Source of the DNA: Micropterix aruncella
Lineage: Eukaryota; Arthropoda; Insecta; Lepidoptera; Micropterigidae
Reading direction: 5' to 3'
DNA: 64,000 nt
NCBI GenBank assembly: GCA_944548615.1
Contig: OX155971.1
Location: 26,462,072 to 26,526,071 of the forward strand
This document shows positions 1 through 10,905 of this stretch, in pieces. The stretch's first letter is position 1; each line of letters starts with the position of its first letter. The notes below the pieces were generated by a model. That model saw nothing but the letters and a program-made list of their open reading frames with translations, was not told the origin of the DNA and ran no database searches. The translations under genes and the position numbers were made by a program.

Positions 1-89
1 GAAAACTGTTTAATTAATTACGAAATATTAAGCTAAGAGAATGTTTTTTTTAATTAAATGTATTTTTATGGACTTAAATAAATGAAATG

Positions 90-835
90 TTACCCAGCGG
101 GCATACACTCACGCCCTTACTTCCAGTTGCGACCAGATTACTCCGGTGTCTCGATTGGATACGCGTTCGAGGTCGCTTGCGCCGTCCTCTCCCCCTACGG
201 AGTGGTGAAACGGTATTTGTTTATTTGTTTCTACCCTTTATTGCGAAATTTCGCATTGGGCGGGTTTATTGTCATTTGACAATTTCTTACAACCAACCCT
301 ACGATGAAGTGTTTATATGTATGTATGCGTGTAACATGTGTGTAAGTGTGTGTCTTGTTATTGCATTCGATCGACAGAATTGAAAATGCTATTCCGTTAA
401 TTAGATCTCAACGGAAAATGGTGATCCAGCCAAGAATCGAACCCGAGACCTTACAACGTAAGATCAGGCGACCTAACCACTATGCCACCAGGCCGTGTAA
501 CCGAATCTATCGCGGACCACGGCATCCTTTGCCCGGCTGTTCACCCAGGATCGGGTAGCCGATGGTCGTTTCAAGAGCAGTCGCCTGAAGGTCCGCAACC
601 ACCCCCGCTCTATAGGAAACAGTACTGCTTCCAGACTCCCTCGACTGTTAGTCAGAGTGCACAATCGATTGGCTTACGCCGCACGGTGCGCAGACCGTCC
701 AGGAGCGCCAGAAGGTTGACTCCTAGGGGAAACTAGCCCTAAGGCCAGAGTCCTGCCCGGGCTCGCACTTCATGCGTGGAGGCCGCCGGATGGGTGTTGA
801 CCCGTGAGTGTGAGCAACCTGAACAGAATGGGTCT
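90..835 (+). repeat. Dispersed repeat family A, copy 1 (split by a SINE)
   Basis: The two halves (about 90-212 and 497-835) align with the copy at 19223-19855: shared blocks include the stretch starting CTCGATTGG near 150, the stretch starting ACCGAATCTATCGCGGACC near 500, and the block ending GTGTTGACCCGTGAGTG near 810. In the 19-kb copy these halves are contiguous, whereas here about 285 bases lie between them. The family has no coding capacity that I can see and I cannot classify it. It is GC-richer than its surroundings. Open frames here are short and overlap on both strands, so I do not call genes. Confidence 0.75.
213..497 (-). mobile_element. tRNA-derived SINE inserted in repeat A
   Basis: On the minus strand a tRNA-like head occupies about 495-421. 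It has a pol III A box (TGGCATAGTGG, 487-477) and a B box (GGTTCGATTCT, 443-433), an anticodon-stem-like pairing with a GTT triplet in the loop, and weakly paired acceptor ends. The variable region looks shortened and the loop lacks the usual T before the anticodon, so this is a tRNA-derived promoter rather than a working tRNA. The body runs leftwards to an A-rich tail (AAATAAACAAATA in minus-strand sense) near 213. Comparison with the uninterrupted repeat at 19.5 kb shows that this block is an insertion. I could not define a clean target-site duplication. Confidence 0.7.
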
Positions 836-1439
836 TCGTGACCAACTCAGCAAGGGCCCATTAGCTCCCAAACATATCGCCAGGTGAGCGATAGGTTCTT
901 CTTCTTCTTTTTCTTCGAGATCTAGTTTCTTGCTCTGCCATGTTACAACAGTTCACCACACCTATTAAACAGTGGAAACAGTGGACCAAATACTAAGGAG
1001 GAACAAGGTAAATTGTACAGGTTGGATTTAATTTGACAATTAGACCGACACCGTAGGTGGACCATCTCGTAAACTATAAAAAACGGTACATTAATTGGGA
1101 CTGGGACATTAACTGGGTTATTAATGTAGAATACAGTAACTTGGACATTATTATAGAATATATATTACCAGTGTATTTATTCAACACACAAGCCAAACTC
1201 CACACACACCTTTATTTCTTCTCAATGGCTTCAGCAAATGCTACTACCTAATCTTGCTATAGCTATAGACATCCAGCTTTCCCTTCCGCGAAATAATATA
1301 TCACCGCAACAGCTAATAAGTATACTTACACGTTCAAAACAGTAGTTATTAAAAAAGAAAACTTACGTAAGTGTAGCCCCGCCCGTTCTGTCTGTGGGGA
1401 GGACTATTTATAGGCGCGAAAAGAATTATCTGAGCAGAG
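836..1439. other. AT-rich spacer, nothing recognised
   Basis: The stretch holds a short CTTCTTCTTCTT run near 898 and no coding region, RNA or repeat that I can support. Confidence 0.5.
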
Positions 1440-1976
1440 ACCCAATTCACGCACCGTTTGGTGACGCCAATCGGTTGTGCACTCTGACTAATAGCTGGAG
1501 GAGTCTGGAGACTATGGAAATATACTATCTCCTAAGCAGCGGGGGTGTATGTTGACCTGTTGCCATGCCACTCTTGAAATGACCTTGAACCACCCGGTCC
1601 CGTGTGGCACTACGGGCAAAGGACGCCCAGGTCCGCGATAAATTCAAATTGAATTACCGCTGTAATACATCAGGTAGAGGCCGCGTAAGCGACTTCGTTT
1701 ATCTAACCAGTCGGGAGGAAGGAGGTATCCTGATGGATAATTCCAGACGGAGATCTTCTTCCAAACGAGTAGACAAGGGGGGCGAGGCTGCCCGCTGGGT
1801 ACCTTTTCCGGTACCTCGCTGTAAGGCGTTGGCCTCTGACGGACTTCTTAGCGGAGGTAGACAGTAGATTGTGTTGTCTCTAAGTCTTCTACGTTCATCC
1901 CAAGGCTGAAAGAACGATCACATATCGTTACACCAGTCTAGGGTGACGGGTTCGGCCGTTGTAGTCGACACCGCCC
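1440..1976 (-). repeat. Repeat family A, copy 2 (reverse)
   Basis: Read on the minus strand, this begins with the family A 5' end (TGTCGACTACAACGG, ending at 1976 on +) and runs to a block matching the GCACAATCGATTGG region of the other copies (near 1460 on +). It contains the characteristic hairpin near the terminus, here with one changed base. The 87-codon open frame at 1604-1867 lies inside the repeat and resembles nothing known to me. Confidence 0.7.
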
Positions 1977-2414
1977 TACTGTCATATATATGCATGAATC
2001 ATTGCAATCTTTCTTAATATATTATTGTATAGCAAAGAAACATATCAAGCGACAAAACATTATGTAGATTTAAAAAATTACAGAAATGTTACTATTATAG
2101 TACCTTGTGCCATAAATGTGTCTCAAAGGTTATTTCCGATGGGCATTAGTGCAAAATGACCGTAAAGATGGCTCGCTATTGTCGCAGGGGTCGGCCACGT
2201 TATGAGAGTTATTGCCAGTGTAGGCCGCCATCTTTGTTGGTTTAATGAACCTTATTCAGGCCCTTTATTCATTTTTATTTCTCAGCAAATGTTGACATTA
2301 CCACGATCGGAGTTGCGTCATAAAAGGGAGAGTTTCATAATGCGGATTTTATAACTAGCTGACCAGGATATTTTGGAAATCAGCTTTGTAACCAGACTAT
2401 AAAATCTAATCAAT

Positions 2415-2520
2415 TCAAAAGTAGTCTTATATAAGCCCTTAAACGCTTTATCCGATTGAGCTGAAATTTGGCATGCAGGCAACATTTGATCATGGCAAGA
2501 GTTGAAAAGAGTTGAAAATT
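2415..2520 (+). repeat. Family Q fragment
   Basis: The stretch with TCCGATTGAGCTGAAATTTGG and a following GATCATGGCAAGAGTTG matches the repeats at 14200-14775 and 39600-40112. Only about 100 bases are present. Confidence 0.5.
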
Positions 2521-2524
2521 TGTT

Positions 2525-2687
2525 TTATAAATAAGATAAAACGAATTTACCACGTGAACTTTGTAGCACCCCGACGTTTCGGCGACGTTGCAGCCGCCGT
2601 TGTCCGAACAACGGCGGCTGCAATGTCGTCGAAACATCGGCTGCTACAAATTTCAAGCGGTAAATTCGTTTTATCCTATTTATAATG
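2525..2687. mobile_element. Foldback MITE (family F)
   Basis: Two arms of about 79 bases are near-perfect reverse complements around a centre near 2606 (core CGCCGTTGT...ACAACGGCG). Each arm reads from AAAACGAATTTACC through GTAGCA to GCAGCCGCCGTTGT. There is no coding capacity. A single, diverged arm of the same family is at 13365-13450. In single-stranded form it would make a long hairpin. Confidence 0.85.
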
Positions 2688-3354
2688 TCAAACAACCGCT
2701 ATAGTTTCCGATCGTTTAGCAGTTTGTGCCCGCATCGATACATCGAGCCACGTATCTCTCGTGTCAGTCGTGGGCGTGCATCGTCGTGTGCAGATATCTT
2801 TTGCGGGCTTTACCGGTTTACTAAGCTAATGACATTGCAATGACAAGGAGTAGCGCTTTCACGCCCGGATTTCGCGATCAGGAATATTAATATATTTTCT
2901 CTTCATCGAATATTCCCTCTTCACAACGCCAAAGATTTTTTTGACGGCCTAAAATGGTCGACGTGCAAACATACTTGGATCTAGAATTAGGGAGGGGGGG
3001 GGAGACTAACCGATATACCTGCCCCGGGCGGCAATTAAAGGGGGCGCCAAATTAATGTGTTTGAAAAAACCTTGTTTCTCTAAAGCGCCTATCACTCAGT
3101 GCGCGTCGTACTATCGATTGTTCATTGTGTTCATTTTTGCGTGTGATACGGGCTACTCGAATGTAATATGTAAATGTGTCCACTGAAGACATGCAAAGAA
3201 ATGGAGCCAACCTAGCTCGAACATTGTCCAGAGTCGCAGTGATTTCTACCAGTACTCGCCGTATTTGAAATGCAAACTCCACTTCTAATCGGAATCAACA
3301 TAAGTTAATAGTAAAAACACACTGTTAAAAACAAGCTTTTATTAAAATGCTCTG

Positions 3355-3528
3355 TTTCGAGCCAACCCTGGGTGAAGCAGCCATGTCATAGTGTAACTTC
3401 GAACGGGCTATCATAATTAAATGCGTACACAAAATTTCGTTTCTGTGCTGTCGATTGTTTAGGAATCTCCTCGTTAAAAGCCAACCCTGGATATAGCAAC
3501 TCTGTCGCGGTGAAATTTAGGACAGACT
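3355..3528 (+). repeat. Family C tandem-monomer repeat, left part
   Basis: This contains about one and a half of the roughly 120-base monomers (marked by GAGCCAACCCTGGGTG, CTATCATAATT and TTTCGTTTCTGTGCTGT) that recur at 4108, 5188, 17219, 35200 and, reversed, at 62985. The array is interrupted by the LINE that follows. Confidence 0.7.
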
Positions 3529-4107
3529 ATAATAATAATAATAATAATAATTTTCATTTAGAAACATAAATTTACAATTGTATTAATTGCAGAATCTGCC
3601 TAACTAGGCCATAGCCCGTACCGAGGAAAACTCTATGTATGGCAAAGATTTATTCATGTGCACATAATATTAAAATGAAAAATACAAAATATGATAAAAT
3701 ATAAAATAGATAAGCGAATTCAAATTAAACATATAGTTATATTTAAAATATTGATATAGCATGGTCATGGAAATAAATATTAATATAAAATGTCGTAATA
3801 TGAAGTTTGTAGAACAAATAAATAAATAGTATTAAAATATAAAGTGTAGTGCAATATATGACAATAATAATAATGCAGACCTTTACTTTAAAATATGAGT
3901 TATTGCCTTTTCCGCCTCATTTTTACCCAAGCTGAAGTAAATGTTGTGTAATTTTAGATTTTAATTGGATTGACTTAGTTTGTTGGCATGTTTTTATAGA
4001 TTCTTTTGAATGGTTATAAATTTTTGGCCCTATAAAGCCAAAGTGTCTTTGGGCGAAGGATGTTCGGGTTTTCTGTACAATGTGTTTACAGGTTGTGGTT
4101 GTTTACT
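3529..4107 (-). mobile_element. 5'-truncated LINE, C-terminal tail and 3' UTR
   Basis: On the minus strand the sequence starts near 4107 and encodes a LINE-type RT C-terminus (FGFIGPKIYN, then KSKITQHLLQLG) ending at a TAA on 3925-3923. A long AT-rich 3' UTR follows, ending in a (TTA)n tail near 3529. The words ACTAT at both edges (about 3522 and 4107) suggest a short target-site duplication within the family C array. The coding part crosses 4028/4029, the breakpoint of the tandem duplication to its right, so the LINE was there before the duplication. Confidence 0.7.
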
Positions 4108-5108
4108 ATCATAATTCAATGGGAACACAACATGTTGTTTCTGTGCTGTGGACCGTTTAGAAGTCCCGTTGTTGATAGCCAACCCTAGGTGCAGCTACCC
4201 TGTCGCGAGAACAGTCTATCATAATTGAATGCGTATGCTAAATATCGTTTTTGTACTGTTTACCGTTGAGAAGTCCCCTAGTTGGGAGTCAACCCTGGGC
4301 GCAGCAACCCTTTCGTGGTGACACTTAGAACATCCTATCATAATTGAATGCGTATACAAAATTTCGTTTCTGTGCTGTCGACCGTTGAGGAGTCCTCTCG
4401 TCGGGAGCCAATCCTGGGTGCAGAGTCAGATCATGCTCACCATAAAAAATGTATTTTCATCGGAATTAAACCAACATGTAAAATTTCAACTTCATAGGAT
4501 GAGAGAAAGTGGTTTCTAATTCTGCTTGCAAGATTTGATCTAAACAAACATATTGACAAACATTGCAAGGTAAATAAAAGCTTGTAAACAAGACAAGTGC
4601 ATTCGAACCGTTGCCACATATGTGCAAACATGACTTGCAAGAAGTCATTAAAAATATTATTATAGCTTTAAAGTAATTGTGTACTTACCGTACTTTGTTC
4701 ATATGCAAAGCCTTATTCAAGTAATGCACAGTTTTCTGTTTTCTGCGTCCCATCTTGTGCAGCACTTCACTTCAAGCTAATCTGTGCCACAATTTTTTCC
4801 GCGATCTCGGAGATAACAAACGACGCGACGTCCCGGTGCGAATGCTAGGACAAAACTGGCTGGCGGCCGCTACTGACCGCGTATTTAAGTAATATTATTG
4901 ATATACTACGTATATAAATATTGATGAAAATTTTGAAACAACAATTTTATAAATCATTAAATTTTCTATAATTTGGTGAAAAAATCATCGAAATCGCTAC
5001 AGGCGTTTGAAAAAAATATAAAAATTCTTTCGAAAAATAATAGGAGAAGTAAGATTTTTTTCTGTCAAAACTAACAGTAATAATAAACAAACGAGACAAC
5101 AAATTTGT
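4029..5108. repeat. 1,080-bp tandem duplication, unit 1
   Basis: This is identical, base for base as far as I can read, to 5109-6188. The unit contains the 5' scrap of the LINE (4029-4107), about three family C monomers (4108-4435), and an AT-rich remainder. Sequence identity stops exactly at 4028/5108 on the left and 5108/6188 on the right. Short open frames on the minus strand (for example 4437-4640) are duplicated with it and look non-coding. Confidence 0.95.
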
Positions 5109-6188
5109 CCTATAAAGCCAAAGTGTCTTTGGGCGAAGGATGTTCGGGTTTTCTGTACAATGTGTTTACAGGTTGTGGTTGTTTACTATCATAATTCAAT
5201 GGGAACACAACATGTTGTTTCTGTGCTGTGGACCGTTTAGAAGTCCCGTTGTTGATAGCCAACCCTAGGTGCAGCTACCCTGTCGCGAGAACAGTCTATC
5301 ATAATTGAATGCGTATGCTAAATATCGTTTTTGTACTGTTTACCGTTGAGAAGTCCCCTAGTTGGGAGTCAACCCTGGGCGCAGCAACCCTTTCGTGGTG
5401 ACACTTAGAACATCCTATCATAATTGAATGCGTATACAAAATTTCGTTTCTGTGCTGTCGACCGTTGAGGAGTCCTCTCGTCGGGAGCCAATCCTGGGTG
5501 CAGAGTCAGATCATGCTCACCATAAAAAATGTATTTTCATCGGAATTAAACCAACATGTAAAATTTCAACTTCATAGGATGAGAGAAAGTGGTTTCTAAT
5601 TCTGCTTGCAAGATTTGATCTAAACAAACATATTGACAAACATTGCAAGGTAAATAAAAGCTTGTAAACAAGACAAGTGCATTCGAACCGTTGCCACATA
5701 TGTGCAAACATGACTTGCAAGAAGTCATTAAAAATATTATTATAGCTTTAAAGTAATTGTGTACTTACCGTACTTTGTTCATATGCAAAGCCTTATTCAA
5801 GTAATGCACAGTTTTCTGTTTTCTGCGTCCCATCTTGTGCAGCACTTCACTTCAAGCTAATCTGTGCCACAATTTTTTCCGCGATCTCGGAGATAACAAA
5901 CGACGCGACGTCCCGGTGCGAATGCTAGGACAAAACTGGCTGGCGGCCGCTACTGACCGCGTATTTAAGTAATATTATTGATATACTACGTATATAAATA
6001 TTGATGAAAATTTTGAAACAACAATTTTATAAATCATTAAATTTTCTATAATTTGGTGAAAAAATCATCGAAATCGCTACAGGCGTTTGAAAAAAATATA
6101 AAAATTCTTTCGAAAAATAATAGGAGAAGTAAGATTTTTTTCTGTCAAAACTAACAGTAATAATAAACAAACGAGACAACAAATTTGT
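5109..6188. repeat. 1,080-bp tandem duplication, unit 2
   Basis: Second, head-to-tail copy of unit 1 with no difference seen. It carries the LINE 5' scrap without the rest of the LINE, which fixes unit 1 as the parental arrangement. Perfect identity in neutral-looking DNA means either a very recent event or an assembly artefact. Confidence 0.95.
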
Positions 6189-6732
6189 TTTTGATCATAT
6201 TACACATACCATATATATATTTTTGATGTATTTGGACCATCCATTTAGGAGAAATTGGCGTTCAAAGAGAGGTCTATTTTGCAGTTTGGCCTATCCTAGC
6301 GCCTTAAACCACTGCACATTACCGACGACATTTACAAACTATGTAAGAAATTTCAGAAAACTAAAAATAACTAAAACCTACCCGCGCTCAACAATGAGTC
6401 AGTAACATCTATTTGACCTCGCGATCCTAGCCATTGAAAATAAAAATTAATATGTCTATGAAAATGAGAATTTCCTATGAAAATTAAAGTATTATAAAAG
6501 TCTTCCGAAATACAATATATGCAATCAATGACACAGCCAGCATTTCGAAACACTTTTAAAAAATGGCTGAAAGAGAAATGCTATCATAGCATAAAAGATT
6601 TTTTTACCGACAATGGAAATATAATATGACCATGCTTACGTTACTTAATAATTTCAATATTTATTTTATTTATGTGGGTTCTTTTCATATATATTCTATG
6701 ATCTGACAAATCGAAGAAATAAATTGTTGATA

Positions 6733-7056
6733 TTGGGCCCGATTGCGTTTCTTCGTGAACTAAAATAGGAACTTAGTTCAACGGAACGAGACAGGGCAAT
6801 ACGTTAGAATGGAATATGAAATGGACTGCCGTCGATTTTTCCGCACTAAAACTACTTGTCGAACTTATAGACGACTGAATAATTTTTAAATCATTTCGTG
6901 CGGTGTTAGATTTAGGTGCTTTATTTTCAGTGTGCAGTTTTAATCTGTAAAAGTGACAACCGTTCATTTCACATTCCGCTTTGACGTACTACTCTGTCTC
7001 GTTCACACGAACTAATTTCCGATTTTAGTTCAAAAGAAACGCAATCGAGCCAATTA
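6733..7056. mobile_element. MITE family G with ~100-base terminal inverted repeats
   Basis: The left end (CCGATTGCGTTTCTTCG, GAACTAAAAT, GAACGAGACAG) is the reverse complement of the right end over roughly 100 bases, with mismatches. The centre is AT-rich and non-coding. Related, more decayed copies are at 13620-13905 and 33555-33815. I could not fix the target-site duplication, so the superfamily is open. Confidence 0.75.
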
Positions 7057-7079
7057 TGCTGTTACGGTATTTTTTTTTA

Positions 7080-7328
7080 TTCTTGGACTATTTTAATACT
7101 ATTTTATTACAATTGTATTATTTTTTTATGTATGTTTTTAATTACCTAGAATCGTAATAAAAAAATATGAGTAATACGCACGAGAGGTCTCTGCTAATAA
7201 CCTGTGGTTATAAACATGAAATTGAAATTGTACGCCCTGTGGGCAAACTGTATAGAACCATTTTGTACAATAACATCTGTACCTTTTTATTATACAGTTA
7301 TGCAATAAAGATTCTATTCTATTCTATG
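7080..7328 (+). mobile_element. LINE 3' end fragment
   Basis: The stretch ends with GCAATAAAGATTCTATTCTATTC, a polyadenylation-like signal followed by an (ATTCT)n tail, which is the way several insect non-LTR elements end. The preceding sequence is AT-rich with a short open frame and no recognisable domain. It is probably a 5'-truncated copy; the left limit is a guess. Confidence 0.45.
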
Positions 7329-7963
7329 AGACAAACTTTGATGAGGTAAAGGATTCTTCGCGAAAAAGAAACCTCGAAATTTAAAGCTGTAGCAAGATTA
7401 CATAGTAAAATTTGCTGGGATCTAAAGGGACCCTTTGGCTACGTAACGACCAAATTTGATTGCACATCAGAACACCGTTGACTACGTAACGATCAATATT
7501 GGCGGCTTGGTCCCGGAGCGCACAGTAATATTATTTTTTAATTCGAACGCATCCTAAAATCCATACCAAATATCTCATTATCACCATAGATACATAGACG
7601 GCCGCTAGAATAATTTTGAGAATATTTCTAGTAAAATTCCATTGTCAAACATATTTTTTTTTTTCGTGAAATCATTAAAAAATTTATTGGTTATATGAGC
7701 TAATATCTAAATATTTTTGTATGTAAATACGCGAAACGAAATATTACCTTTGATAGAGAATCTAATAGAAAACATGATAGTATTTACAATTTCTAAATAG
7801 GGTTTCGTATTTTTCCGTAAGATAAGTACAAGTTAGAAATGCCTAGTTTTTTTTACTTTTTCGACATTCTTATATTCTTCTCTCTCATCTCATATTCTCT
7901 CTCATCTCATATTCTCTGTATCTCATATTCTTTTCGACATTCTCATTTAGACATTTATTCATA

Positions 7964-9292
7964 ACTAGCTGACCCGTGCCCACTTCGTTGGGCGGTAAAA
8001 GTTTTTACTTGTGATGAAATTATGAGAGTGGTTCGGTTAGTACTGAGTGCTATAATTTATTTCCTGACTGCCATTTTTACTGCACATGTATGTATGTATT
8101 TGCATGCCAATTTGAATATATTACCGTTATTTGTGAGTGTCTTCTTGTGAGTGTCTTATTTGTGAGTGTCTTATCTCTTTAACCATTTATGCAGTAAAAG
8201 GGAAATTAAATGCAGTAAAAGGGAAAAGTCTTTTGTCACTTGAGACGATAAATTTTCTTATTTTGATATCAATTCATAATTGTTGATAATATGACCAATA
8301 AACATGACCTAACGATTTAAATATTTTTTTAAATATAAAAAAAATACGTCTGGCACTCGGGGACTGCCGCGGTAAAGCTATTGCATAGCATTTGTAACAA
8401 CTTATGCAATTATAATTATTTATTTATTTTATTTATTTTATTTTTTCTGATATTAGATAACTGCGCTCTATCGGAAAACGTTGAAATTATTCCGAATCAT
8501 TTGCGGCTGCGGAAGCAAATGATTCGGAATAATTTAAACGTCTTCCGATAGAGCGCCGCGCACGAATTTTTTATTCGATAAAGCAAATTGGAAAAAAATC
8601 GTAGATAAAAAGATAGATAATTAAATTATCTTTTAAACGATGCAGGTTTCATAATAATACGCCAGATAGTATTTGCGTAGTAGTCGTTTTTGTGTTCGGT
8701 TAGATCTAATTTCACAAATTAATTACGCTATGTAATATAAACAAAATCTAAAATATTCAAAGCTAAGAATATAAGGAAAATGTTCTTGTTTAACATATAT
8801 TTTTTTCGAATCGTAAGCAGTACTCGTTTAGACGTAATTATCAGTTTAAAATCATTAATTTTCGTTAAGAAATTTCTTCATTCGGTCGCCGCGCTGGCAT
8901 AGGCCCGCGATAAAATCTATGCAATAGCTTAAAAAACTACTTTTTGTGACTTAAATACAAAATTTAGATATATGCTGTCCCTTACTTTTTTGTAGACATT
9001 ACCAAGCTCTACAACTTTTCTCTAGAGCTTAATCATATATCTCTCATCGTTAAAGCAGCGTTCGTAAGAAACATTTTCGTTCGACTGTTTTTCTCCGAAT
9101 TACTTTGTAAATCCAACGACCACGAAAAAGTCTTTTCATTTTTCGGATTAATATATAGCCATATGACACTCACAAATAACGTGGCTTTCTATTCGAAAAA
9201 GAATTTTCATAATCGGTTCAGTAGATCCAGAGATTACTTGCTACAACGTCACAAACTTTACCTCTTTATAATATTTGTATAGAAGTATAGAT
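7964..9292 (+). repeat. Family D repeat, near full-length, split by element E
   Basis: It starts CTAGCTGACCCGTGCCCACTTC and ends in a TTATAATATTTGTATAG-type terminus, matching the uninterrupted copy at 40420-41242. The interior includes GACCAATAAACATGACC and TTTCGGATTAATATATAGCC blocks shared by all copies. Between about 8344 and 8932 a hairpin element of family E is inserted, and the D sequence resumes at CTTTTTGTGACTT. There is no coding capacity. I recognise this type of repeat as common in Lepidoptera but do not assign a class. Confidence 0.75.
8344..8932 (+). mobile_element. Hairpin element family E, copy 1
   Basis: The left end reads GGCACTCGGGGACTGCCGCGG followed by AAGCTATTGCATAGC; the right end reads CCGCGATAAAATCTATGCAATAGCTT, so the ends carry an inverted AAGCTATTGCATAG motif. 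Internally, 8467-8557 is a strong palindrome: arms from GCGCTCTATCGGAA to CGAATCATTTGC around a GGCTGCGGAA loop. It is nested in family D. Other copies: 60227-60830 (reverse), 61227-61838, and 63883-63949 (reverse, cut). It is non-coding. Confidence 0.8.
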
Positions 9293-9480
9293 ACGACACG
9301 GTCGCGGTTCCATACCTATGTCATATTATCTCTCTATTTATGCAGTAAAAGGTAAAAGTCTTTTGTTTTAAACACTTGAGACGATAAATTACTTATTTTG
9401 ATAAGAATTCATAATTGTTGATAATATGACCAATAAACATGACCTAACGATTTAAATTATTTTTTTAATATAAAAAAATA
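9293..9480 (+). repeat. Family D, second partial module
   Basis: Directly behind the 3' end of the first D copy, the sequence restarts at the internal D point CACGGTCGCGGTTCC and runs through GACCAATAAACATGACC before degenerating. The same arrangement occurs at 48303. Confidence 0.65.
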
Positions 9481-9765
9481 TATTTAAAAAAATCACCATA
9501 ATATAGCGCACTCGGTTGGTTATCGTCATAACTATTCAAATATTTATCCAAATTTGTCCAAATGATGTAGTGTAAAAGACAACATTTATCCACTTTAAAT
9601 ACCAGATGTGATAAAAGTATTTATTTTGATATAATAATCAATTTATTACTACCAAATGTGCGTTTGAAATAATTTTTATTTTTTTATTGTATTTATGGTT
9701 CACTATTTTGGCGATAATGGCTTACCTACACATAAAATATATATGTCGCTGGCTTTTTTGTAATA

Positions 9766-10143
9766 CTATTTAAGATAAACATTTCCATTGTACATTATAT
9801 GTACGTGTAACTCCAACGGTTTTTGCGGCGCACACCGGAATAGCTCGCAGATGGCAGATTTTTTTCCTACTTCTTCTTCTTCTTCATCATCAGCGCGCGG
9901 TCGCCCACCGTTAGGCATACGCCTCTCCAATGACTCTCCATCCGGATCGGTTAGTTTGGTTTGGCAGCCTGATCGTACCCAGAGATTCTTAGCACCCCCT
10001 GCCCCGCCGTTACCGTAACCGCTGCCGTGGCTCAGGCTAGTGGGGCTGCTGGGGACTGGGGGCCGTGGTAAGGTTGTACTGTTCATGATTGTATTTAGCC
10101 CGATACCCGCCTCGTCGGCCACACGTCTTGGCGAGCTCCACAC
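9766..10143 (-). CDS. GC-rich open frame of unknown origin, 125 codons
   Basis: A 125-codon minus-strand frame starting at ATG on 10143 lies in an island that is clearly richer in G and C than the flanks. The predicted peptide has a Ser/Pro-rich first third, a Gly-rich patch (GSGYGNGGAGG), a KNLWVRSGCQTKLTDPDGES stretch, a Glu-rich run (DDEEEEEVG) and no membrane segment. I do not recognise a domain. It may be an exon of an unseen gene, or, more likely in this setting, part of a repeat. A competing + strand frame (9788-10018) covers the same bases. Confidence 0.25.
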   Translation of the reverse strand: MWSSPRRVADEAGIGLNTIMNSTTLPRPPVPSSPTSLSHGSGYGNGGAGGAKNLWVRSGCQTKLTDPDGESLERRMPNGGRPRADDEEEEEVGKKSAICELFRCAPQKPLELHVHIMYNGNVYLK

Positions 10144-10379
10144 TTTCAGTAAAATATTTCCATTTCCTAGGCTTGTGGTAACCTGGTCGGGTTACTTAAC
10201 CGCCGAATTGCACTATATTCACTAAATTTATTATTTAAGTATTATTTATTGTTGATAAAATTTTCAAAATATATGTTGACGCTTAGAATTTAAATTTCGA
10301 ATGTCAATTTCATAGATTTTTTTCCTACTTACTTGACATTTATCGTTATATTTTTGATATTTCACACTATATCTTTATA

Positions 10380-10525
10380 AATTATGGCCTATGTGTTATT
10401 CTGATGTGTAAGCTATATTATTGTAAAGTTTCATCAAAATCCATTCAGTAGTTTTTGCGTGAAAGAGTAACAAACATCCATACATTCTTTCAAACTTTAG
10501 CGTTTATAATATTAGTAGGATTATT
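10380..10525 (+). repeat. Lepidopteran-type dispersed repeat 3' end
   Basis: Words such as AAGTTTCATCAAAATCCATTC, GTAGTTTTTGCGTGAAAGAG and the terminus TTATAATATTAGTAGGATT are very common at the 3' end of an interspersed repeat in moth and butterfly genomes (general knowledge). No coding region. Confidence 0.6.
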
Positions 10526-10734
10526 TAATTGTTTTACAAAATGATATTTCAATATTCTATAAAATTTCGATGCGATCATTGCACAGTTATTCTTTTTATG
10601 ATTGCTATAGTAGTTCCATAGTTATAGTAGTTTTTGTCGAGCGCGGAATACTGCAATGAAATTATGCCGCTACTCGAAGGGTTAAAGGTGTGTATATAGT
10701 TTGGCTTGAGCGTTGTATACACTGGTTGTATATA

Positions 10735-10905
10735 TTCTATATTAAACATACAAAAGGTCCCGGCCACAAGAAATCTCACCCTGAATATTTGTTTAGTGTT
10801 TTTGTAAATCATTAATGCCAAATGCTAGAGGGTGGGGGGGGGGGTGGCGCCAATATCAAGTTTTTGCCCTGCTCGAGAAAAATGTAGTTACGGGGCTGGG
10901 GATAA
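10735..10905 (+). repeat. Family O repeat, copy 1
   Basis: Shares with 12470-12740 a run of similar words: ATATTTGTTTAGTGTTTTTGT, CAAATGCTAGAG and GCCAATATCAAGTTTTTGCCC. A G-run sits in the middle (about 10834-10843). Unclassified and non-coding. Confidence 0.5.

Noticed and set aside
421..495. A functional tRNA gene (minus strand)
   Set aside because: A and B boxes are good, but the anticodon loop lacks T33, the variable loop is too short and the acceptor stem is mismatched; an insertion with a tail fits a SINE better.
1057..1251. 64-codon + strand frame
   Set aside because: AT-rich, no domain, no conservation with any other part of the window.
3540..3560. AAT repeat as an independent microsatellite
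   Set aside because: It is the 3' tail of a reverse-oriented LINE.
4108..4435. CRISPR-like array (family C monomers)
   Set aside because: Monomers of ~121 bases are directly adjacent with no unique spacers, in a eukaryotic setting.
4437..4640. Minus-strand 67-codon frame duplicated at 5517-5720
   Set aside because: The repetition comes from the 1,080-bp tandem duplication; there is no domain, start context or codon bias to support a gene.
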